DNA of 64,000 nt from contig NZ_JAKKFH010000011.1 of NCBI RefSeq assembly GCF_022230925.1, positions 62,001-126,000 of the forward strand. Reading direction: 5' to 3'. The stretch comes from Micromonospora alfalfae (GTDB lineage Bacteria > Actinomycetota > Actinomycetes > Mycobacteriales > Micromonosporaceae). A model generated the notes under the pieces. It was not told the DNA's origin, made no database searches, and saw only the letters and a program-made list of their open reading frames with translations. The translations under genes were made by a program, and so were the position numbers. Below are positions 35,691-44,951 of the stretch, in pieces; positions within the stretch are counted from its first letter, which is position 1, and every line of letters starts with the position of its first letter.

Positions 35691-36707
35691 TCAGGCGTCC
35701 GGCGTGCCGGTGCTCTCCCGGCGGAGAAGCCGGAACGGGGTCTGCACGGTCAGCGGCCCCGCGACCTCCGTGCCCTCGATGCGCGCGACGAGGCGACGCA
35801 CCGCGACACGGCCGATCTCCCTCTTGTCCGGGGCGATGGTGGTGAGGGTCGGGGCAGTGAACCGCCCCTCCTCGATGTCGTCGATCCCGACCACCGCGAC
35901 GTCCTCGGGCACCCGGTGACCGGCCTCGGCCAGCGCCCGCAGCGCGCCGATGGCGACCAGGTCGTTGTAACCGAACACCGCGTCCGGCGGGTCACCGAGG
36001 GCGAGCAGGTCACGCATGGCACGCATGCCGTCGAGCCGGCCGAACGCCTCGGTGCCGGCGACCAGCAGTGGTCGGTACGGCAGGCCGGCGGCCGCCAGGG
36101 CCTCCCGGTAACCCCGGACCCGCAGATGGGCCGACTGCCGGTCACCTCCCGGGGTGGCGCCGATGAACGCTATCCGGCGACGGCCGATCGCCACGAGATG
36201 TTGGATCGCCGCGTGACTGGCGGCGACGTTGTCGATGGCGATGTGGTCGTGTGGCACGTCGTAGACGCCCTCGCCGATCAGCACGAGCGGGCTGCCGGCC
36301 GTCCGGGCCAGCACCTCCTCCCGGCCGATGCGCACCGGGCTGAGGATCAGGCCGTCGATGATGCGCTGTCGGGAGCCGTCGAGGAGCGCCAGCTCCGCCT
36401 CCCGGTCCGCGGCGGTGTTCTCCATGACCAGCGTGTAGCCGAGCGCGGCGGCCTCGGAGATGGCGATCTCGGCGAGCTCGGCGAAGTACGGGTTGGTCAG
36501 TTCCGGGATGGCCAGGGCGATCAGGCCGGTACGGCCCCGGCGGAGGTGGCGGGCGCCGAGGTTGGGGCTGTAGCCGAGTTCGTCGATCGCCTGCTGCACC
36601 CGTTGTCGGGTCCGCTCCCCCACCGGCCGGTACCCGTTCACCACGTTCGAGACGGTGGCCAGCGAGACACCGGCGCGCTGGGCGATGTCCTTCAGGTTGA
36701 CGACCAT
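35691..36707 (-). CDS. LacI/GalR family transcriptional regulator
   Basis: 338-residue repressor: N-terminal helix-turn-helix NLKDIAQRAGVSLATVSNVV with hinge helix LGARHLRRGRTG, then a periplasmic-binding-protein-like sugar-sensing core (ALAIPELTNPYFAEL, GLILSPV, AVFGYNDLVAIGAL, VAVVGIDDIEEG). The ATG at 36707 is preceded by GAAAGG. It is divergent from the GH2-AbfB glycosidase, and the intergenic region has a perfect palindrome with the CG centre LacI proteins prefer, so it likely represses that enzyme until its sugar product accumulates. Confidence 0.93.
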   Translation of the reverse strand: MVVNLKDIAQRAGVSLATVSNVVNGYRPVGERTRQRVQQAIDELGYSPNLGARHLRRGRTGLIALAIPELTNPYFAELAEIAISEAAALGYTLVMENTAADREAELALLDGSRQRIIDGLILSPVRIGREEVLARTAGSPLVLIGEGVYDVPHDHIAIDNVAASHAAIQHLVAIGRRRIAFIGATPGGDRQSAHLRVRGYREALAAAGLPYRPLLVAGTEAFGRLDGMRAMRDLLALGDPPDAVFGYNDLVAIGALRALAEAGHRVPEDVAVVGIDDIEEGRFTAPTLTTIAPDKREIGRVAVRRLVARIEGTEVAGPLTVQTPFRLLRRESTGTPDA

Positions 36708-36786
36708 CCCCAGCCTTTCGGGAATTCGACCGGCGGGTCGACCGGGCATTGATGAACAAGCATTGACGGGAGGGTCGGCGCGGCTC

Positions 36787-36798
36787 TATAACGTTATA
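36787..36798. promoter_or_regulatory. LacI-type operator between regulator and GH2 gene
   Basis: TATAACGTTATA is a 12-bp perfect palindrome with central CG, flanked symmetrically by C on each side, 80 bases upstream of the regulator start and about 165 before the glycosidase start. It differs from the operator of the fucose cluster (TGTTATCGATAACA), implying a distinct LacI specificity. Confidence 0.68.
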
Positions 36799-36962
36799 CA
36801 GGTGATGATGGATGTCAATATGCCGGTCACCGTTGGCGCGTGGAGATCCCACCGACATCCGTCGCTGACGCCCGTCCCTCGTCAATGACCACCCGATGCC
36901 CACCACCCACGCGCTTCGGGCCTGGCTGCACCGCCCGCGGCGTCTCGTCCCCCGGAGACGGC

Positions 36963-39317
36963 ATGACACGTCACGTCCCCATCCGCCCCGCCCTACCTCT
37001 GCTGCTCGCCATCGCCCTGGTCGTCGGCGTTCTCGCCGCGCCCGCCTCACCGGCGTACGCCGCACCGGCCAAGACGCCGCCACTGAGCACCCCCTGGACC
37101 AGCCAGGCGCTGACCGGCACACCACTGCCGGAGTACCCGCGACCCCAGATGACGCGGCCGGACTGGCTCAACCTCAACGGCGAGTGGCAACTACGCCAGT
37201 CGACGACCGACGACGCCCCGCAGTTCGGCACCAACCTGCCCGAGCGGGTCAACGTGCCCTTCCCGGTGGAGAGCGCCCTGTCCGGCATCCAACGGGCCGC
37301 CAACGACAACCGCAACTACCTGTTCTATCGACGGACCGTCACCATCCCGGCGAACTGGTCGGGTCGGCGCACCCTGCTGCACTTCGGCGCCGTCGACTGG
37401 CAGAGCACCGTCTGGGTCAACGGTGTCCGCGTCGGCGCGCACACCGGCGGCTACGACGCCTTCACATTCGACGTGACGCCCCAGCTCACCACCGGGACGA
37501 ACGAGATCGTCGTCAAGGTCTGGGATCCCACCGACAGCCGGCAGAACGGCAGCCTGCCCGCCATCGGCAAGCAGACCAAGACACCTGGCGGGATCTTCTA
37601 CACCCCCAGCTCGGGCATCTGGCAGACGGTGTGGATGGAGCCGGTGCCCGCCGCGTCGATCAGCAGCGTGGACGTCTACCCGAACCTGAGCAACAACACT
37701 GTGCGGGTCCGGGTCTTCACCAGGGGCGACGTGAGCGGCCACAGCGTGCTCGCCGAGACGCTGAACGGCACCACAGTGGTGGGCTCGGCCACCGGCGGCT
37801 TCACCGACTTCAGCGTGCCGGTGCCCAACGCCCGCCGCTGGTCACCCGACGACCCGTTCCTCTACAACCTCTGGGTGACGCTGCGCGGCGCATCCGGCGC
37901 CACAGTGGACCGGACCACGCACTACTTCGGCATGCGGGAGATCACCACCGGCCTGGTCAACGGGGTGCTGCGCCCCAAGCTCAACGGCCAGTTCGTGTTC
38001 CAGGTCGGCACCCTCGACCAGGGCTACTGGCCGGACGGGCTCTACACCGCGCCCACCGACGCCGCCCTCGCCTTCGACCTGCAGAAACACAAGGACCTGG
38101 GCTTCAACATGGTGCGCAAGCACATCAAGGTCGAGCCGCAGCGCTGGTTCTACCACGCCGACCGGCTCGGCCTGCTGGTCTGGCAGGACATCCCGTCGCT
38201 GACCGCACAGGACGTCGACCCCACCGATGCCCAGCAGGCGCAGTTCGAGGCCGAGGCACGCGAGATCGTCGACGAGCACCGCAGCTCACCCGCCGTGATC
38301 GCGTACACGCCCTACAACGAGGGCTGGGGCGAGCGGTCCCTCGCCGACACCCGGCGGGTCGCACAGAACATCAAGAACCAGGACCCGACACGTCTGGTCA
38401 ACCCGCACAGCGGCCACAACTGCTGCCAGTCCCTCGGCAACCCCGGCAACGGCGACATCGACGACTGGCATGTCTACCTCGGCCCGGACTCGCCCGTACC
38501 GTCGAGCAGCCGGATCGCGGTGCTCGGTGAGTTCGGCGGCCTGGGCCTGCACACCCCGGGCCACGAGTACAGCCCGAACGGCAGCTTCTTCGCGTACGAG
38601 TGGCAGTCCAGTTCGAACGCCCTCACCGACCGGTACGTGGGGCTGGTGCAGGGCACCCAGAACCTGATGCTCGGCAAGGGGCTCAGCGCCTCGATCTACA
38701 CCGAGATCACCGACCTGGAAGGTGAGCTGAACGGGTTCCTCACCTACGACCGACAGGTGATCAAGATGGACCAGGCGCGGGTACGCGCCGCCAACACCGC
38801 CCTGATCAACGCCTCGAAGGCCATCGGCAGCTCGGCACCCGTCGCCCTGCCGGTCAACACCCGCCGGTCGTTGCGGGTGACCACGCCCGGCTTCACCAAC
38901 CGCTACCTACGCCACCAGGACAGCCTGGCCTACACGGAGGTGGTCGACGCCGCGAGTTCCAGCCTGCTCAAGGCCGATGCCACGTACGCGATCCGGCCGG
39001 GCCTGGCCGGATCGGGTTGCTACTCGTTCGAGTCTGTCAACTTTCCCGGGCAGTACCTGCGCCACCAGAACTCCCGGGTCCGCAACTCGCCCGACGACGG
39101 CTCCGCGCTGCTGCGCGCCGACGCCACCTGGTGCGCCCGCACCGGGCTGACCGGCACCGGCGTGTCGCTGGAGTCGTACAACTTCAGAGGTAGGTTCCTG
39201 CGGCACTACAACGCGGAGGTCTGGCTCAGCAACGGCGCCGGCGGAGACGCGTACAACACGCCGACGTCGTGGACGGCCGACAGCACCTGGAGCATCGCCG
39301 CCCCGTGGGCACCGTGA
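36963..39317 (+). CDS. Secreted GH2 family glycosidase with AbfB domain
   Basis: 784-residue secreted enzyme. Signal peptide about 1-34 (LPLLLAIALVVGVLAAPASPAYA). A GH2 sugar-binding jelly roll (LNLNGEWQLR, RRTLLHFGAVDWQSTVWVNG), an immunoglobulin-like domain and a TIM barrel follow; the acid/base region reads AYTPYNEGWGE (catalytic Glu after Asn) and the nucleophile likely lies in VLGEFGGLG. The C-terminal part (about 640-780) is an AbfB/CBM42-like arabinose-binding module with repeated RYLRHQ, YLRHQN and FLRHYN motifs. GH2 members are beta-galactosidases, mannosidases or glucuronidases; AbfB suggests arabinose-decorated plant polymers such as arabinogalactan or arabinoxylan. GGAGA precedes the ATG. 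Confidence 0.92.
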   Translation: MTRHVPIRPALPLLLAIALVVGVLAAPASPAYAAPAKTPPLSTPWTSQALTGTPLPEYPRPQMTRPDWLNLNGEWQLRQSTTDDAPQFGTNLPERVNVPFPVESALSGIQRAANDNRNYLFYRRTVTIPANWSGRRTLLHFGAVDWQSTVWVNGVRVGAHTGGYDAFTFDVTPQLTTGTNEIVVKVWDPTDSRQNGSLPAIGKQTKTPGGIFYTPSSGIWQTVWMEPVPAASISSVDVYPNLSNNTVRVRVFTRGDVSGHSVLAETLNGTTVVGSATGGFTDFSVPVPNARRWSPDDPFLYNLWVTLRGASGATVDRTTHYFGMREITTGLVNGVLRPKLNGQFVFQVGTLDQGYWPDGLYTAPTDAALAFDLQKHKDLGFNMVRKHIKVEPQRWFYHADRLGLLVWQDIPSLTAQDVDPTDAQQAQFEAEAREIVDEHRSSPAVIAYTPYNEGWGERSLADTRRVAQNIKNQDPTRLVNPHSGHNCCQSLGNPGNGDIDDWHVYLGPDSPVPSSSRIAVLGEFGGLGLHTPGHEYSPNGSFFAYEWQSSSNALTDRYVGLVQGTQNLMLGKGLSASIYTEITDLEGELNGFLTYDRQVIKMDQARVRAANTALINASKAIGSSAPVALPVNTRRSLRVTTPGFTNRYLRHQDSLAYTEVVDAASSSLLKADATYAIRPGLAGSGCYSFESVNFPGQYLRHQNSRVRNSPDDGSALLRADATWCARTGLTGTGVSLESYNFRGRFLRHYNAEVWLSNGAGGDAYNTPTSWTADSTWSIAAPWAP

Positions 39318-39322
39318 CCGCT

Positions 39323-39388
39323 GTGCGCTGAGCGCACCGTCAGGACAAGAAGAAGCGCGGGGGTTCCGGTGTGGCCGGAACCCCCGCG
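39323..39388 (+). terminator. Tandem hairpins downstream of the GH2 gene
   Basis: A short hairpin GTGCGC-TGA-GCGCAC (39323-39337) is followed by a strong one with fourteen-base arms CGCGGGGGTTCCGG (39356-39369) and CCGGAACCCCCGCG (39375-39388) around a five-base loop. Together they make a convincing transcription terminator a few bases past the stop. Confidence 0.85.
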
Positions 39389-39794
39389 ACGCGTGGGCGG
39401 TGTCGCGGGCCGCCTCCGCCCGCCCGGGGCTCGGCCCCTCCCAGTCGGCGCTGACGCCTTCCGTCGCGGTCGATGACCGGACTCCGGCGTCACTCGTCGC
39501 CTCGGGGGTCGTTTCCCCGGTCATGAGCGAGAGCGGCGCGTTGATTGCACAGTTCGGCCAGGTCGACTTCACGGCAAGGACCGAGCCGCAACTTGCATAT
39601 GGCCAGGTTCGCTCGGCTGTTGCAACACGCAATTATGCCGACCAATAAATAGACAAGAATCAATCTTGACTTGTACGGCCGGTCAGCGCACCGTAAAAAG
39701 CCAGAGGCAGATGCACGCCATTATCGGCCCGGCTGAAGTGGATCGCCAAATGGGGGCGCTGCCGGTTCCGCGCCGGGCGCATCAGGAGGCTTTC
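39389..39794. other. AT-richer leader ahead of the P450 gene
   Basis: About 400 bases without a gene; open frames lack ribosome-binding sites. The 3' half is markedly AT-rich for this genome (around 39591-39670) and contains the inverted repeat CAAGA-ATCAA-TCTTG (39654-39668), a possible operator. An AGGAGG ribosome-binding site at 39784-39789 fixes the downstream start. Confidence 0.5.
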
Positions 39795-41087
39795 ATGCGG
39801 TTGAATCCGTTCGCTGGAGTCTATCTCACCGATCCGGCAAGCATGTGGCGACGCATTCTCGACCATCCCGACGGGGCGCACTACGCCGAGGATCTGGGCC
39901 TGTGGTTGATCAGCCGGCACGCAGATGTCCGGCGGGCCCTCGCCGACGCCACGACATTCGCCAACGCCCTCACCCTCGCCCCGGTCTACGAGGTGTGCCC
40001 ACCGGCACTGAACGTCATCATGCAGATCGACGCGCCACCCACGACGGCCGCCGCCGATCCACCGACGCACCCGCGCACCCGGCGGGCCCTGCGGGCGACC
40101 TTCGCGAACACCGCCGAGCGGGTCGAGGCCGAGTACGGGGCGATCATCCGACGCCGGGTCGACCAGTTGGTGTCCCGTCTCGCCGCCCGTCACGGCGATC
40201 AGGTCGACCTGATCCCGGAGCTCGCGACCGAACTTCCTCTGCTGGTGGTCCTGGACATCCTCGGGGTGCCCGACGCCGACATCGGACGGATCCGGAGTTG
40301 GGCGGACGGCCAGATCGCCCTCGTCTGGGGGCAGCCGGACCCGGCCGAGCAGGTACGCCTGGCGCAGGGTCTGCTGGAGTTCTGGCACTACTGCGAGGAC
40401 CTGGTCCGCCAGCGGGTGGACAGTGGACACCGGGGCGAGGACTTCATCAGCCGCGCCCTGGACTACCGGGACGACGACGACAGCGTGCTCACGGTGCCCG
40501 AGGTGGCGAGCCTTGCCTTCAACCTCCTGGTCGCGGGCCACGAGACCACCGCCGGGTTGCTCGCGCACGCCCTCGACCAGGCCCTGTCCGCTCCCCAACG
40601 CTGGTCGGCGATCACCGCGAACCCGCGGCTCCTCCCCGCCTTCGTGAGCGAGACGCTCCGGTTCGCGCCCGCCATCGACGGCTGGCTGCGCGTGACCACC
40701 CGTGATGTCACAGTGGGGGCGGCGACGATCCCCGCCGGGGCGCGTTGCCTGCTGTTGATCGGTGCGGCGAACCGGGACCCGGCGGCGTTCCATGACCCGG
40801 ACCGGTTCGACCCGCACCGGGCCGATGTGGGCAATCACCTGTCGTTCGGTCACGGTCCCCATTTCTGCATCGGTGCGGGATTGGCGCGACTTGAGGCCGG
40901 AATCGCCCTCAGCCGGCTCGCCGAAGCCATTCCCGGGCTGAGGTTGGCACCGGAGCAACATCGCTCGTACAAACCCAATGTCGCGTTTCGTGCGCACGGC
41001 ACGCTGCTCGCGATAATCGACGTCACGGCGCCCGCGGACGTGCCGGCGGCACGCGACGGGGCGACGGCCGAAGTGCACGCGGCCTGA
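39795..41087 (+). CDS. Cytochrome P450
   Basis: 430-residue soluble heme monooxygenase of the bacterial CYP class. The I-helix oxygen-binding motif reads LLVAGHETTAGLL, the K-helix ExxR is SETLRF, and the heme-binding loop FGHGPHFCIGAGLAR carries the cysteine thiolate. Start at ATG 39795 is fixed by a perfect AGGAGG five bases upstream; a longer reading from 39666 has no such site. No ferredoxin or ferredoxin reductase is adjacent, so it must borrow redox partners. The next gene is an XRE regulator and then a NIT-type kinase with a roadblock protein; Streptomyces conservons also end in P450s, though here it precedes the kinase and DUF742 and GTPase genes are absent. Confidence 0.94.
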   Translation: MRLNPFAGVYLTDPASMWRRILDHPDGAHYAEDLGLWLISRHADVRRALADATTFANALTLAPVYEVCPPALNVIMQIDAPPTTAAADPPTHPRTRRALRATFANTAERVEAEYGAIIRRRVDQLVSRLAARHGDQVDLIPELATELPLLVVLDILGVPDADIGRIRSWADGQIALVWGQPDPAEQVRLAQGLLEFWHYCEDLVRQRVDSGHRGEDFISRALDYRDDDDSVLTVPEVASLAFNLLVAGHETTAGLLAHALDQALSAPQRWSAITANPRLLPAFVSETLRFAPAIDGWLRVTTRDVTVGAATIPAGARCLLLIGAANRDPAAFHDPDRFDPHRADVGNHLSFGHGPHFCIGAGLARLEAGIALSRLAEAIPGLRLAPEQHRSYKPNVAFRAHGTLLAIIDVTAPADVPAARDGATAEVHAA

Positions 41088-41350
41088 GTGGGCACGGGTG
41101 CCAGCGGTGCTGACCTGCTGACGGGTCGACTGTGGGTGGGCCGGCCTCGACAGGTCCCCACCCGGCGCGCCTCAGCGCCAGCACCGGGTCCGGCGAGGAC
41201 CTTTCCCGCTTTCGCCGACGATCCATGCCGGTGAACGTCTTCACACCCATCACGTCCTGGGTTAAGAATTGCCCTCTGTGAATGTTCAACTCATCGGCCA
41301 ATCTCGATCTGGCGTCCGCCGCTGAATGTCCGTTCCACGAAGGTGAGCGC

Positions 41351-41833
41351 ATGGAGCACACGTCCCCGTCGAGCTCGGCTCACTCTGCCGCCAGTCAGCG
41401 GTTCCGACGGGAGTTGCGCGACTGCCGCGTCCAACGGGGTCTGACCCAACGAGCCCTGGCGGACCTGGTGCGGTTCAGCCGGGAGACGGTCGCGGCGGTC
41501 GAGTCAGGTCGCCGGTTCGGCAGTCACGAGTTCGCACTGCGCTGCGATGACGTGCTCGGCACCGGCGGCCGGCTGGCCGCGCTGTGGCCACGGGTCGCGG
41601 CCGAGCAGTTGGCGGCCGACGGTCGCCGAGGCCCCCGCGCGGCGGAACCAGCTCCACTGGATCGGCAGGTGCCGCGACAGCGTGGACGGCGGGACGCGCG
41701 CGACCCGGGCGCCGTGGTGGACGCGATCGACGAGCTGCGCGAGTTGATCGGCCAGGTGCTCAACGGTCAACCCGAACCGGATCAACCGGAGCGGCGGCAC
41801 CCGTCGGTGGAACCCCTCGACAACCAGCGCTGA
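41351..41833 (+). CDS. XRE-type helix-turn-helix regulator
   Basis: 160-residue DNA-binding protein. Residues about 18-75 form a lambda-repressor-like domain: RFRRELRDCRVQRGLTQRAL then LVRFSRETVAAVESGRR, with a following FALRCDDVLGTGG helix. The rest is low-complexity and basic/proline-rich, ending with a short helical stretch ELRELIGQVL. The ATG at 41351 follows GAAGGTGAGC. It lies between the P450 and the sensor kinase, same strand, and may control either. Effector unknown. Confidence 0.8.
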   Translation: MEHTSPSSSAHSAASQRFRRELRDCRVQRGLTQRALADLVRFSRETVAAVESGRRFGSHEFALRCDDVLGTGGRLAALWPRVAAEQLAADGRRGPRAAEPAPLDRQVPRQRGRRDARDPGAVVDAIDELRELIGQVLNGQPEPDQPERRHPSVEPLDNQR

Positions 41834-42011
41834 CCCGGCGAATCCAGCTCGATCGCACGGCGTCACCGGTCGCTGACGTTGGGTACAGATGCTGGTACGG
41901 GCAGTTTGTACCACGGCCAGGTCTGGTCTACGAGCGCGGCTTCCGGCCGAATGGGACTTGCATTCGGCAACGTGCGGATAGACCGTCATCGACGAGTCGT
42001 GGGAGTCAATC

Positions 42012-44476
42012 TTGGCGTCGAGCACCCGGTCCCACGCGGCCAGACCCTACCCGACCCGGCGACGCGGCTGGAAGATAGCCGGCCGGATGCGCCTCATCGT
42101 CGTGGCCCCACTCGTCGCCGTGATCGGCTTCGCCGGTCTCGCGCTGACCGAGAGCGCACGCCAGACCGCCCGCGCCAGCGACCTGCAGATCCTGGCGCAG
42201 GTCGGTGCCGAGGCCGGCGACCTGGCCTACCGCCTGCAACGCGAACGCATCGCCGCCGCCGACCTGCTCACCTATGCCCGGCCGGAGCAGCAGGACACCT
42301 TCGGCGCGGAGATGGCCGCCACCGATGACGCCGTCGCCCGCTACCGCGGGCAGCGTGACCGACTGTCCACCGACAACGGCGCCGGGTCGGCACTCCTGCG
42401 GCGCATCGACGCGGCTCTGAACGGCCTCGCCCCGCTGCGCACCCAGGTGCGCACCGCCACGCACGCGTCGGTGTCGGCGATGACCTTCAGCTACCGCATC
42501 GCGATCGCCGATCTCATCAACTTCCGGGAGAACGTCTCACACGGCGTGGTGGACGCCCCACTCGCCGACGGGATCCGAGCCTCCGCGGCGCTGTCGAAGA
42601 CCGCCGAGGCCATCGGCCAGCAACAGGTGGCCGTGCTACGCGCCGTCGCGGGCGGCGAACTGACCCCGGCCATGCAGCAGGACATCACAGCGGCCCGCAC
42701 CAGCTACACCGAGTCGAGCCTGTCGTTTTTGGCCCTCGCCCCAGCCGAGTGGGGCATCTGGTGGGAGCAGGCCGGCACCGGCAAGGAGGCGCTGACCCTG
42801 CAACGGATGCAGGACGAGGTGTCCCGGGCTCAGCCGGGAGCGCAGCTGAAACTGGAGACCGACGCCTGGGTGTCCACCACCCAGACGCGCGCCGCCCGGC
42901 TGGCCGACCTGCGCGCCCGGGTCGACGACGCGGTCCGCGACGACGTTCGGGCCGCGCACGCCGACCAGCGCCGCAGGGCCGTGGCCGAGGCAGCCAGCGT
43001 CCTCCTGGCCCTGATCCTGACCGCGTTGGTGACCTGGGCCGTCGCACGGCAGATCACCCGACGGCTGCGCCGGCTACGGGACGCCGCCAACGCCGTTGCC
43101 TTCGAACAGCTTCCCGCCGTGGTGGCCCAACTCCAACAGCCCGGCAGCGCCGCCGTCGACCCACAGAAGCTTGCCCAACAGCAGTCCAGCGCGCCGCCCT
43201 CGAACCGTCCAGCGACGACGAGATAGGCGAGCTGGGGCAGGCGTTCAGCGCCGTGCACCAGGCCGCCGTGCGGACCGCCGCCGAACAGGCGGTCATGCGC
43301 GCCAACACCGCCGACATCTTCATCCACCTGAGCCGCCGCGAACAGCGACTGGTCGACGCGGTCCTGGCCCAGGTCGACCTGGTCGAGCGGGACGAAACCG
43401 ACCCCGACCGGCTCGACCAGCTGTACACACTCGACAACCTGGCGACCCGGATGGGCCGGATCAACGCCAGCCTGCTGGTGCTCGGCGGTGTCGGCGTGGG
43501 TCGCGTACGCCAGCGCGACGTTCCCCTGCAACAGGTGCTCCAGGCAGCGCTGTCCCAGATCGAGCACTACGCACGGGTCCGACTCGGCATGATCGACGGG
43601 GACGTCGCGGTGGCCGCCAAGACCGTCGACGAGGTCGTGCACCTGCTCGCCGAACTCATGGACAACGCCACCACGTACTCGCCGCCGGGCAGCGAGACCT
43701 GGGTGAGCGGCCGGAGCCTGGGAGACCGCGTCATCGTCCAGATCAGCGACGAGGGTGTGGGGCTGTCCACGCAACGGATGCAGCAGCTCAACGAACTGCT
43801 GGCCCACCCACCGGCCATCGACGTGGCCGCCGTACGGGCGATGGGCCTGGTCGTCGTGGGTCAGCTCGCGGCCCGGCTGGGCGCCACAGTCCAACTGCGA
43901 CGCGGCCCCCGACGCGGCATCCTCGCCGAGGCGACACTGCCCGCGGCGATCATCCGGTCGCTGCCACCGGAGGAGTACCTGCTCGCGCCCGGCAGGCTGT
44001 CGCGGCGGGCAGCGCGGACGCCCAGCCCGCCGCCGTACCAGCCGCGCCCCGAGCCCACCGCCGGTCGCCGACCGACCGAACGGACCCTGCCGGCCGCGCC
44101 GGTCTTCCGACCGGCTCCCCCACCCCCTGACCGGGGTGACGCGCCCACCGAGGAGCTGCTCATCTTCGAACAGGTCAACCACTGGTTCCAGAACGACGTC
44201 GTCGACGGCCAGAACGGCCAGCAGTGGTCCAGCCCTGCCGACGACGCCTGGCGTACGGCCGCTCAGGCGCACACCCCCGAGGTCGCCACGACCACGAACT
44301 CCGGCCTGCCCAAACGCCAGCCGCAACGGCACCTCGTGCCCGGCGGTGTGACAGTGCCCCAGCAGCAGCAACGGTCCGAGTACCGCGACCCGGCCCAGGT
44401 GGCGACGGCGATGGCCGCGTACGCGCGGGGCGTGGCGAACCGACGGCGCACCCCGATCAACCTCGGTAACAAATGA
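42012..44476 (+). pseudogene. NIT-domain sensor histidine kinase interrupted by a frameshift
   Basis: One reading frame (42012-43226, possibly from a TTG; ATG 42087 is an alternative) holds a membrane helix ([18 protein letters not shown]), an extracytoplasmic nitrate/nitrite-sensing NIT-like domain of about 250 residues with [13 protein letters not shown], a second membrane helix and the start of a HAMP linker. It then stops at TAG. The frame one base back continues the linker without a break ([21 protein letters not shown]), then a dimerisation helix and a HATPase domain with [24 protein letters not shown] and GMGLVVVG-like [12 protein letters not shown] single lost base near 43188-43199 explains this. 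It could be a sequencing error, a true mutation or, less likely, programmed slippage. The ATPase half alone could be translated from ATG 43295. Confidence 0.8.
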
Positions 44477-44492
44477 CGCGACAGGAGAGCAC

Positions 44493-44897
44493 GTGACCGA
44501 CCAACAGGATCTCGGCTGGCTGCTGGACAACTTCGCCGCGCGCGCGACCGAGGTCAGCCACGCGATCGCCATTTCCAGCGACGGCCTGATGGTGGCCGCC
44601 ACCCGCGACCTGCCACCGGACCGGGCCGACCAGTTGGCCGCCACGGGCAGCGGGCTGGTCAGCCTGCTGCGGGGGGCGGCGGCCTTCTTCGACGCCGGCG
44701 CGGTGATCTCCAACGTCACCCAGCTCGAGGGCGGGTTCATGTTCTCCATGGCCTTCAACGACGGCGCATCGCTGCTGGTGCTCGCCGCGCCCGAGTGCGA
44801 CGTGGGCAAGGTCTCCTACGAGATGACCGAGCTGGCCAACCGCATCGGGGACGCGCTGACCCCCGCTGCCCGGGCGGCGCTCGCCCGCAGCCGCTGA
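44493..44897 (+). CDS. Roadblock/LC7 domain protein
   Basis: 134-residue cytoplasmic roadblock/LC7 protein (GLMVAATRDLPPDRADQLAA, LEGGFMFSMAFNDGASLLVLA), a fold usually serving small GTPases such as MglA. In Streptomyces conservons the order is kinase, roadblock, DUF742, GTPase; here the roadblock gene directly follows the kinase (17 bases) but no DUF742 or GTPase gene follows. The GTG start has an AGGAGA site. Presumably it relays a signal between the upstream kinase and an unlinked partner. Confidence 0.9.
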   Translation: MTDQQDLGWLLDNFAARATEVSHAIAISSDGLMVAATRDLPPDRADQLAATGSGLVSLLRGAAAFFDAGAVISNVTQLEGGFMFSMAFNDGASLLVLAAPECDVGKVSYEMTELANRIGDALTPAARAALARSR

Positions 44898-44951
44898 CCA
44901 CCCCGGCGCCCCCACGCCGGAGACCCCTTTCCCCTTCCTCTGGAGTTAGAC

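Noticed and set aside
35691..36707. This LacI protein as the regulator of the fucose cluster
   Set aside because: Its adjacent palindrome is TATAACGTTATA, unlike TGTTATCGATAACA of the fucose genes, and its divergent partner is a GH2-AbfB enzyme.
39666..39794. 43-residue N-terminal extension of the P450
   Set aside because: A perfect AGGAGG five bases before ATG 39795 and the usual P450 length favour the shorter protein.
42012..44897. Complete conservon (kinase, roadblock, DUF742, GTPase, P450)
   Set aside because: Only the kinase and roadblock genes are present in order; the genes after them are transporter components, and no DUF742 or GTPase gene was found.
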